This document shows, one piece after another, positions 49,601 to 59,680 of a stretch of 64,000 nucleotides of DNA; position 1 is the stretch's first letter, and every line of letters begins with the position of its first letter. Location: the NCBI RefSeq assembly GCF_013377495.2, contig NC_066396.1:4702501-4766500 (forward strand), read 5' to 3'. The notes beneath the pieces were generated by a model. That model was not told the DNA's origin. It was given only the letters and a program-made list of their open reading frames with translations, and made no database searches. The position numbers and the translations under genes were made by a program. The DNA comes from Cygnus atratus (lineage: Eukaryota; Chordata; Aves; Anseriformes; Anatidae).

Positions 49601-50421
49601 CGCATCATAGAAATCCGCAGTATATTGTTTTATTGACAAAGCTGGAATATATTATTTAATCACAACAATTTAGATACCTGAACACAGGTGTCTAAAGCCA
49701 TTTAAATTTCTTGGAGTGTGTGACACATCTATGTGCACCTGACGGATGAAACCAAAGAGCCATTGAAGACCTGCTGCACTTTTGCAGAGTGAGAGCTGGA
49801 GGTCAGGTAGGGTAACCCAGAGCATGTAAAAGAAGATACCCAAGGCTAGGCAACATAATCCTACTCAGAAATTCTGAGTTCTCTAATTCAGAATGTTATT
49901 TCATTTCTTTACATATATATATATATATTTAAAAAAATATACAAACAAAAGTACAGAAAGTGAAATAATAATTCACTACATCTGAGGTCACTGAAAAATT
50001 CTGTTCTACCCAGTGGAATTTTGGGGTTTCAGCAGACAAAACATTCCTACCTCTTCTTGTCTTCTAAAATGAAAAAACCCCAACACTTTCCATTTATTCT
50101 TCCCTCCTCAAATATTTCCAGTTTACCCAAATGTGAATCACATAAATACATAACAGGAATTAAAACAAACAAACAAACAAAAAACAAAACAAACAAACAA
50201 AAACTTTTAGAGCTACCTGTTTCTTCATGGATATAAAAAGAACCTAGATGAAAAAATGTGGTTAAATGCCTAATATTCAGCCAAATTTATTAAGGTGGAA
50301 TGAAAAGCATCCTTACAAGCAAGACTGCCTTCTAGTTCTGTGTTGATAGTTCTGAGCCAGGGTTTTCTGAAGGGCATGTACTGTTCAGGAGAAGTGGGAG
50401 GGGTTAAGATTATTATTGATA
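49601..50421. other. Unique spacer between two CR1 copies
   Basis: AT-rich sequence with an (AT)n patch (49915-49928) and a (CAAA)n array (50163-50204). Nothing else is recognised. Confidence 0.6.
50163..50204 (+). repeat. (CAAA)n microsatellite
   Basis: About ten imperfect CAAA units. It is the same motif class as the TTTG arrays elsewhere in the window. Confidence 0.9.
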
Positions 50422-50513
50422 GAATCACAGAATCATAGAATATCCCGAGTTGGAAGGGACCCATAAGGATCATCAAGTCCAACTCCTGGCACCGCACAGG
50501 GCTGCCCAAAGGT

Positions 50514-53356
50514 TTAGACCATGTGACTAAGTCCACAGTCCAAACGCTTCTTAAATTCAGACAGGCTTGGTGCAGTGACTACTTCACTGGGGAGCCTGTT
50601 CCAGTGTGCAACCACCCTCTTGGTGAAGAACCTCTTCCTGATGTCCAGCCTAAACTTCCCCTGCCTCAGCTTAACACCGTTCCCACGGGTCCTGTTACCG
50701 GTGATAACAGTGAATAGGTCACCTGCCTCTCCGCTCCCCCTCGTGAGGAAGTTGTAGACTGTGATGAGGTCCCTCCTCAGCCTCCTCTTCTCCAGGCTAA
50801 ACAGGCCAAGTCACCTCAGCTGCTCCTGATATGTCTTCCCCTCTAGGCTCTTCACCATCTTCGTCGCCCTCCTCTGGACACTCTCCAAAAGTGTAACATC
50901 TTTTTTGTATTGTGAACTGCACACAGTACTTGAGGTGAGGCCGCACCAGCGCAGAGTAGAGCGGGACAATCACTTCCTTCGACTGATTAGCAATGCCGTG
51001 CTTGATGCACCCCAGGATACGGTTGGCCCTCCTGGCTGCCAGGGCACACTGCTGACTCATATTCAACTTGCTGTCAACCACAACCCCCAGATCCCTCTCT
51101 GCGGGGCTGCTCTCCAGCATCTCGTCGCCCAGTCTGTACGTATAGCCAGGGTTGCCCCGTCCCAGGTGCAGGACCCGGCACTTGCTTTCATTAAACTTCA
51201 TGTGGTTGGTGATCGCCCAGCTCTCCAATCTGTCCAGATCTCTCTGCAAGGCCTTTCCACCCTCATCCGAGTCCACAACTCCTCCAAGTTTGGTGTCGTC
51301 GGCAAATTTGCTCAAAACACCTTCTAGCCCTGCATCCAAATCGTTTATAATAACATTGAAGAGGACTGGCCCTAAACTGGAGCCTTGAGGGACCCCACTA
51401 GTGACCGTCCGCCAGCCTGATGCGGCCCCATTTACCACAACCCTTTGAGCCCTGCCCGCCAGCCAATTGTTCACCCACCGTATGATGGTTTTGTTTAGTT
51501 GTATGCTGGACATTTTGTCCAGTAGGATCCTGTGGGAAACCATGTCAAAAGCCTTGCTGAAGTCCAAAAAGATCACATCAGCTGGTTTCCCTTGATCGAC
51601 AAGATGGGTGATCTTATCAGAAAGAGAAATCAAATTTGTTAGGCAGGACCTACCCCTCATGAACCCATGTTGGCTGGGACCAATGACTGCATTGTCCCCC
51701 AGGTGCGCTTCAACAACTTCAAGGATCATCCTCTCCATAATTTTACCAGGCACTGACGTGAGACTGACAGGCCTGTAATTGGTAGGGTCTTCTTTCTTAC
51801 CCTTCTTGAAAATTGGCACAACACTTGCCAGCTTCCAGTCCAATGGGACCTCTCTAGATTCCCAAGATCATTGAAAAATAATTGAGAGAGGTCCCGTGAT
51901 GACGTCAGCCAGCTCTTTAAGCACCCTGGGATGAATCCCATCCAGACCCATGGACTTGTATGGATCCAGGTGGAGCAGCAGTTCCCGCACATGTTCAGGG
52001 TCTGTTGGGAGTCTGTCATTCCCACCGTCATGGTCCTCCAGCTCAGGGTACCCTGGGTCCAAAGCCCATCATCAGTGTTGAAGACAGAGGCAAAGGCGGC
52101 GTTAAATGTCCTTGCTTTGCCTGCGTCATTGTCTGTGGGGAGACCTTGCCCATCAAGTAGCAGACCTATGTTTTCTTTGGTTCTCCTTTTTCTGTTCACA
52201 TATCTAAAGCAACTTTTTTATTGTCTCCCACAGACATGGCCAGCTTCAACTCTAGTTGGGCTTTGGCCACACGAATTTTCTCCCTACAAACACAAACAGC
52301 ATCCCTGTATTCCTTCCTCGTCGCCTGACCCTCCTTCCAGCAGCCGTACACTTGCTTTTTTTCGCCTAAAATCCAGTAGAAGTTCCCTGGTCAGCCAGGC
52401 CAGACTTCTGCCCCGCTTGCCTGACTTCTGATATTTTGGAATCGCCTGATCTTGTGCTTTTAGGAGGCAGCGCTTGAAGATTGACCAGCACTGATGGACG
52501 CCTAGGCCTTCAAAAGCAGTTTCCCAGGGGACCTTGCTGACTAGTTCCCTGAGCAGCCTGACGTCTGCTTTCCCCATATCCAGGCTGAAGTTTTGGTGGC
52601 AGTTTTCCTTCTGTCACCATAAATTCTAAACTCAACCACTTCATGGTCACTATGACCGAGACGGCTGCCAATTGCCACATCTCCCACAAGACCCTCTCTG
52701 TTTTCCAGCAATAGATCTAGGAGGGCATCTTTCCTAGTTGGCTCCCTTAGCACCTGCACCAAGAAGTTATCATCTAGATGCTTTATGAACCTCCTGGACT
52801 TGCTCGTGTCAGCCGTGTGGTGATCCCAGTTGACTTCTGGCAAGTTGAAATCTCCCATAAGGACAAGCGGAGTTGATCTTGAGGCATCTCTTAGTTCTGC
52901 AAAGAATAATTCATCGGCATTGTCGTCCTGGCCAGGTGGTCTGTAATAGACTCCCACAACGACATCCCCTTTATTTGTTCGTCCCTTCATCCTTACTCAG
53001 AGGCTCTCAACTTTGACATCATCAACTTGAAGTTCCACACAGTCCAGCCCATGCTTCACATACATCGCCACCCCGCCACCTCGCCTACCCTGCCTGTCTC
53101 TCTTGAAGAGCCTGTAACCATCCATTGCAACACACCAGCCACAGAACTCATCCCACCAGGTTTCACTTATGCCAATGATGTCGTAGCTGTGGGACTGGGC
53201 CAAGACTTCCAGCTCATCCATTTTATTCCTCATATTTCGTGCGTTTGTGTAGAAGCACTTCAGATGCGCCTCCCTACACGCAGCACCTTGTGTAGCCAAC
53301 CGAAGGGCCTCACTAGCACACAGTCCCTCTGATTCTAGCACACCATCCCTTAACAC
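50514..53356 (-). pseudogene. CR1 ORF2 pseudogene (endonuclease-RT)
   Basis: The endonuclease part shows YTNARNMRNKMDELE, ISETWWDE, GGGVAMYV, GDFNLPEVNWD and HSDHEVVEF. It is interrupted by a TGA near 52995 (VESL-stop-VRM, where tryptophan is usual). A frameshift follows near 52570, after SAWIWGK. The linker keeps RKRRTKENIG and FNAAFASVFN, and a second frameshift follows near 52065. A TGA near 51868 sits at a likely former arginine (IIFQ-stop-SWES). The RT domain from 51843 is open for about 300 codons, with KKGKKEDPTNYRPVSLTS, FLDFSKAFD, SGVPQGSSLGPVLFN and KFADDTKL. A third frameshift near 50910 precedes the C-terminal region, whose natural stop is about 50514. No ATG is visible before NARN. 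All domains are present but the gene cannot make a full protein. Confidence 0.92.
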
Positions 53357-54060
53357 ATCACCAGAGTACCTGGTTTTATCCCCTTCCCCCTTCGACTCCT
53401 GTTTAAAGCCCTGTCTATCAGCCCTGCCAACTCCTGAGGAAAAATCCTCACCCCTCTCTGAGAGAGGCGCTTCCCATCTGGTGCCAGCAGGCCCAGTGTC
53501 GCGTATAGCTTCCCGTGATCAAAAAACCCGAAATTCTGCCGGTTGCACCAGTCCCAAAGGCACGTGTTAATGTGATGAGTCTGTTTGTCAGCATCGATCC
53601 CCCCTATTGGAAGGACAGAGGCAAACACAACCTGTGCCCCTGATCCTTTAAGTAGTTGCCCCAAAGCCCTAAAGTCCCTTTTGATCACTCTCGGACTTCT
53701 CGTTGCTACCTCGTCATTACCAGCCTGAAAGACCAGTAGCGGGTAGTAGTCAGTGGGCCATACCAGGTGCTTGACTTTCTCAGCCAAGTCTCTCACCCAA
53801 GCCCCAGGGAGGCAACAGACTTCCCTGTGGGTTGGGTCCGGTCAGCATATTGGGCCCTCTGTCCCTTTCAAAAGGGAGTCCCCCATGACTATAACCCTTC
53901 TTTCTTTTTTGACAGTTGATGTAGCAATGCGGGGGATAGGTTGCCTTGCCTTAGGCATCCTCTCCAACTGGGACGGGCTTTTGTCTACTTTGTTGTTATT
54001 AATTTTATGGTTTGGGAAAGAATTACTTGACACTCTAAACACTCTTTGATAGACTTGTGA
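53350..54060 (-). pseudogene. CR1 ORF1 remnant (SGNH esterase domain)
   Basis: A single frame of about 235 codons carries one in-frame TGA. It encodes the esterase domain of CR1 ORF1: the GDSLLKGTEGPIC block I (GDSL serine), the PTDYYPLLVFQAGNDE block, NFGFFDHGKL, and the C-terminal APDGKRLSQRG..QELAGLIDRALN. The TGA follows GPIC exactly where the copy at 62.5-63.3 kb has CGA (arginine), so it is a CpG-to-TpG change. Where SGNH hydrolases usually have a catalytic histidine (DG.H.S), this copy has arginine. The remnant is cut off upstream by the 5' truncation of the element, and it overlaps the start of the ORF2 remnant by a few bases. Confidence 0.88.
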
Positions 54061-55286
54061 CAGAAGTGACAAATTTATAGCAGAAGAATTCAGTTGTTTA
54101 ACTGAATATGTGGCTGATAAAAATTAATGAAAATACCCCAATAAGGATTTATATAGTTACAATATTATTAAAAGTTTATAGCCACTTGCTAATTGGCATC
54201 AGTAATGAAAATTAATATAGCTACATGCACTTAAGTATTTCACCCTGTAATGAGGAAACGAACAGTGACATGAAATACTACTAATAATTAATACTACATA
54301 TATTTTATTAGACAAATAGTATGTCCAAGGCTTTGCCAAGAGAAGGAAATACTATTATTCATCTTGTGTGCAAAGTACAGTGGTACCAAGTCAGTGTTTT
54401 AGCTAGAGATGCTGAGAATAATACTTAATGATACAGATACATCAAAAAGAGATGCCATATCACAGGAAAAAGACAGCAAAAGTACTGAAACCAAGACAGA
54501 AGTTTCCAGTACATCTCCTTTTGTGATGTGCAAGTTAGATGGTATTTTTCTGTACTTCAAATTCACATTTGCAAATACAAATTGTAGCATTTTTCTCTCA
54601 GTGTGTGGTAAGAAAAATATCTATGCAGGAATGGGGGAGAAGCCGTGGCAGCATGGCTACAGAACTGCAAAGTCAAGAAACATCAAAAGATCTGGTGATT
54701 TCATAGGTAGATCCTAAAACAGCAGTAAAAGCCAGAATCATTTGACTGGTAACTGGGCACAGTACATTTGGACTATCATCACAAGAAAAGCATCCAACAT
54801 GCTCAGTTGAGAACTAGCTTGCAAGAAACATGGAATACAGATATATATTCCAGATTTTGTCCTTTTCCAAATCTGCTCAAAGTCTTGGACATGTTATCAT
54901 GCATCAGAATTACAATCCTAAACTCTCTGAAACATTTATTTATTTATTTATTTATTTATTCCCCCAAGACAATGAGGTGGTTTCTTGATATTCATGTGAG
55001 AGTTTGGTGATTAAATCAAGCTGTAAAAAGTGAGCGGCCCAACTATAATCTCCTCTTTTTTTTCCTGAAATGGTTAAAGTGTAATCTCTATCTTCCTGCA
55101 AAACCCTGCTATAGATAGCATAAATTCAAATTTTGCATCAGCTGATCTTTGGATGAGATAAAAAGTCAAGATCGAGAACTGGAACACCAAATACTACTTT
55201 CTAACTGGACATCCTAGGGCGTATAAACCCATTCAGCTTTATTCCATTTCTGGAAAGTGATTAATTACTTATTTCTTCCTGTGAAA
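54061..55286. other. Non-coding spacer
   Basis: AT-rich sequence with a (TTTA)n array at 54933-54960. A plus-strand frame of 102 codons (54409-54717) shows no domain. Nothing else is recognised. Confidence 0.55.
54933..54960 (+). repeat. (TTTA)n microsatellite
   Basis: About seven perfect TTTA units followed by CCCCC. Confidence 0.92.
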
Positions 55287-55436
55287 TTGTGGAATCACAG
55301 AATAGTTTGGGTTGGAAAGTACCCTAAAAATCATATATTTTCAACCACCCTGCCATGGGCAGGGACACCTTCCACTAGATCTGGTTCTGTAGAGCCAACC
55401 TGGCTTTGAACACATCCAGGGATGGGACATCCACAA
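55287..55436 (-). mobile_element. CR1 LINE, short 3'-end fragment
   Basis: The plus strand reads GGAATCACAGAATAGTTTGG, GTTGGAAAGTACCCTAAAAA, CCTGCCATGGGCAGGGACAC and CTTTGAACACATCCAGGGAT, the reverse complement of a CR1 3' UTR of the common CCATGGCAGGG type. About 150 bp remain and it carries no useful coding sequence. Confidence 0.9.
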
Positions 55437-58400
55437 TTAAAATGATTGTGAGTAGAAATGCTTCTACCCTAATCTTATTTATAACATAATGGATAGGTTA
55501 GTTTCTGATTATAAACTGAGGAGGGTAGGAGCACTTTTCTAGTGCCCTGTTGAAGCTTTGTCATTTTGCACTAAAAAATTCAAGAATCTTCAGATGTAAG
55601 AGGGAAAAAGAGACTAAATTCCTGCAGAGAGGAATTGAACATAGCTTTCCCAGTCCTGGCGGGCTGTTATTACCACAGAGTTACTGTTATAAAGACAGAT
55701 TCTATCATTACTTTTTCAATCTTGTTCTCTGGAGGAAAGCTAGATGAAAGACCTGTAGAATGTAACTTGGATTCACTGTACGCACTTCTCTGAAATACAG
55801 TCATAAGAGGCAGGTTCTTTTATTTTGTTCTTGTTTACTTTGTTCTGAGCTGTGAATCCACCCACAGATTAAGTAGTTTTTACCAATTTTAGTCTCAGAG
55901 TGACATGAGAATTACTTTTTATTTGTTAATTACTGTGGTATGATCTTTGATATAAACTCCACCAAATGTGTTACTTTTTTTTTTTTTTTTTAATTGATGC
56001 AATTTGTTTGACCACTCTTAGGCATTTCACGGAAATTGGAAGTTAACTCTCACGGCAGTTAATTTATCTTTCCACTATCCAACATACTCTGCATTCAGAA
56101 AGGTATCTAACCAGGCACCACTTTTCATATGATTTCTGCTATTAAAATTGATTGTTAATTTATTCTCAGAATTGTTTCAGTTTCCTTACAAGTCAGAGGC
56201 AAATCTTAAAATAAGGCTTATTACACTGAAACCTTGCATTTTTCATTCTCTTCATTATTTCTCCTTTTTTTTTTTTTCTTTTTTCCAGTCCATGCTTATT
56301 TAAAGAGTAAATTTAAAATATGGTTGCAGAGATGTATGACACCTTTTGCCCTCATATATATCACATATAAGAAAATTAATGCAATGGAAAGAACTGAGTT
56401 CCCAAGACAGTTACATGCCATCAAAGGACTAATTCTTTTCTGTCTGTCCTCTCGTGTTTTTTTTGTTCAAAATTTTGACCTTCTTCACAATGACTCACTC
56501 TAGTAGAATGTATTCCCAAGGGATGTTTGTTTAGTAGGTGAGCGATTTTATTTTAGATCTCTGTTAGAAAGTCATCTTTTGTCTGTTTACATTGCTTTGA
56601 ACAGGCATATTCATCTTTGTGTTCAAAAACCTTTTTCAGAATCCATTCTGTTATCTGGATTACCAAAATAAACTGATTTGTAGAGTAGCATTAATTATAC
56701 CTAATTTCAAACATCTAACTTGTAGATGTTTCCAGCTGAGCTCTTATTCTAGGTTCTTTTAAAATACTATAGAAAGAAATAAGCAGTTTTAGGGTGGAAT
56801 TAATCTCTTCTTGAATTAAAAAATTTAATGTAGGACACAACAGTCTCGCTTTAAAGCGCCTATTTCTTTTCATAGACCATAAAGAGAAGCAATGATGAGT
56901 ATCTCAGATGGAAACATCTGTACTGGAAGTGTCTAAAGTTAAGGAAGATGAATCACATCCAGAAATGAGAAGTAATGGTAGCATATCTAAGACCACAAGA
57001 ATATGTTTCCTCTCACTGCTCTTCCAGCCGGAGAGGAATACAGTGGAGCTGGCCACACATCACAAATAAGATAAAAGGCACAGCTAAAGTGAATAGATTA
57101 GCACAAAGCCATATGTAGAACTGCACAAAGCTGCTGACAAATAATGTTGAACTTCTAACAAAACACTGAAAATCAAAGCCTATTCAAAAACATTTCAAGG
57201 ATGAGGGTGGGGAGATAGAGGAGACAGGGATGGGGGAAAGACAACTGACATTCATTTAGTAAATTGTCTGTTGAGAGGCAAGTGTAATCTCAGGCCTGTA
57301 GCTCATCCATTGAAGTTGTTAAGTATTCTCCTGCATGTAGCAGAATGGGAAAGGTTTGCATCACCCTTCCAAAAATGCAATATTTGGGCTGTCTTCTCTC
57401 CAAACTACTTAACATTCTCATTTATATTCTACCTTCCTGACTTCTATTAAAATCAGTCTCCTTTTCCACAGTCCCGCTAAAGGCTGCCATTCTACTGTCC
57501 ACTGTTAAATTACAGCCCTTTCTTCCTCTTTTCCTCCATCATCTCCTTTTATTTTTTATTTTTTATTTTCTGCCTCATCCTGCATCTCCCAGAGGTATTT
57601 GCATTTGTGTGGCAAGTACACTGATTCTTTTCACATGGTTTGCTCCAGCATGACACAAACTATTTAATTGTAAATTATTAAGTCATCTTTACTTTCCTGA
57701 AATGATTCACAGAGGAATGACAGGAAATTATTCCTAGTAGAATGACAGGATACGATATGATGAAATCACGATTCACATTTAAATTGGATGTCTGCTGATA
57801 GAAATCCAAAGTCCACTGAGAATTCACAAAAAGAAAATGCTGCAAGGTTTATCCATCGGGTAGATTATTTATTAATGAATAGTCCCTTTATTAAGTCTGT
57901 CCACTCTTAGTTGTTAAAACCCCAGGGGATTATTTTTTTTTTTCTTTAGATGTAGTTTGATGTGAAGGTTTTAGACAAACAGCAGCGTTTCTATTCTTCC
58001 TAAGTATATATTTTCCCCTCTAGTAACTAATTTATCAATCATCTATATATGTATATATCTAAGGTCTGGCCGCTAGCTGGCATAATTCACCGTAGCTTTA
58101 TTGCTTGAACGGAATTTTGCCAGTTTACCCATGCTGATGTTCTGTAGACCACAGATTCAAGTGTATACAGCTACACAGAAATTATCATGCTTCTTTATTT
58201 TTGTTCTTTCTACAAAGCTGTCTGCACAAATTATCTCTTTGGCTTCCTCTGATTTACTTTAAAAGTGTTACATCAATTTTAAATGCAAATTGCAATAATT
58301 AAATTTGACCTTATAAACTGTCAGATGTGATGGGAATTTCCCTTCCTGATTTTTTATCTTAAATTGGAAAGGAACCAGATCAAACAAGCAGAGAATTTCA

Positions 58401-59599
58401 AAGTCAAAACAAATGCCATTCATGGCTAGGGACTCAGCTACAATAACAAAAACAAAACAAAACAAAACACATATGTATGTTTGTGTATATATATGTATAT
58501 ATGTGTAATATGTATGTTAACCACAAACTATCCAAAATCTTTAAATCTGTGTGTAAAACTAGCAATAGCACTTTTTTTTTTTTTTTGAGAGGGAAGAAAA
58601 TCAAAACTACCCACACAGGTAGATATATATTTTCTTTCTTTAATAATGGATACTTTCAGAAACCTCCTAAGGTATTATTCCTTCTGTCATGTTTAAAGGG
58701 TTTATTGTTTCCAGAAAAGCTTTTGCTGCTCCCTCTGGAGACTGAGCTGATCTAAGGTAATATTAATTCTGTGCCTCTCTCTTGTCGGAACTCAACTTCA
58801 AACAGAATAAATGAGATGAGAACTGAAAGAGAGGTTATGCAAGCTGTCATCCTCCATTGTGTTGGAGGCATCAATGACTCTCAGAACAAATTAGGTGTCA
58901 CTCTACTAAATCGCAGTCAGAAAGGCAAATTAGTTTATAGAAGACTTATTTGGTCTCCTGGAAAGCTCTTGCATTCAGAGCATAGTTAATCTTCCTTTTC
59001 TTTTGGTAATTTTAAAAATCCTCATTTTTTATTTCTTTTTAAACAAAGATGAAGCAGAATTTCCTTCTGATGACTCATAACATCCCCATACAATTCACAC
59101 TGATTAGTTCAGTCTAATTTCTCTCTCCAAAAGAGGGAAAAAAAAAAAAGTCCCATAGAAGTTTGTTTCCCTCCTAAAAGAGAAATGACTACATATGTTT
59201 TATTAGACTTCTTAATTGGTTTGGGGAAGAGTTCTATGATAAATGAGTATCTAAAGAAAAAATATTTATGAAACTTGTCAAGTATGAATCTTTCCAAGTT
59301 TTCATATCTTTCTGATTCTGTTCATTCTTAATTGACTCTCAACCTATATTAGAGGAACTAGTGCTGGTTCTAGCGCAGGTTAACTACTTGGTTAATAGTT
59401 CATCTCTGGCAGTTCCTTGAACTTTTGTTTTGTTCTGTTGTTGTAATTTTTGTTTGTTTGTTTGTTTGCATTTTAGACTGCACAAGGAGCACATATTTCT
59501 TTTATAACAGAGTGGTGTGCAGTCAGGTTTTCTCTCAGGAAAACATGCTCATCCACTTCTTGAAACAAGAAAATTGCCATATTTAACAAGATCAAGACG
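55437..59599. other. AT-rich non-coding DNA, no gene seen
   Basis: No gene is recognised. It contains poly(T) at 55975-55991 and 56265-56276, (TTTTTATT)n near 57548-57569, (CAAAA)n at 58448-58470, (TATG)n near 58480-58515, poly(T) at 58572-58586 and (TTTG)n near 59450-59468. Confidence 0.55.
58572..58586 (+). repeat. Poly(T) tract with GAGAGGGAAG flank
   Basis: Fifteen T are followed by GAGAGGGAAGAAAAT. The right flank matches that of the poly(T) at 16770-16788 except for a 2-bp difference in length. Confidence 0.7.
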
Positions 59600-59680
59600 A
59601 AGACACAGAAACAGATTTCTAGGTTGGAAGAGACCTCAAGATCATCGAGTCCAACCTCCGACCTAACACTAAGTACTCCA

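Larger units (their letters stand above)
50422..54060 (-). mobile_element. CR1 LINE, nearly complete but decayed (3.6 kb)
   Basis: The 3' end (plus strand AGAATCACAGAATCATAGA) carries two 8-bp tail units and the GGGATATTCTATG-type 3' end, the same subfamily as the fragment at 2.0 kb. Going 5' it contains a full-length but broken ORF2 and the C-terminal two thirds of ORF1. It stops inside ORF1, near the sequence equivalent to LNNRFEALELERP in the complete copy, so it lacks the ORF1 zinc-finger/coiled-coil part and the 5' UTR. Damage consists of nonsense changes and a few frameshifts, many at former CpG sites. Confidence 0.95.
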
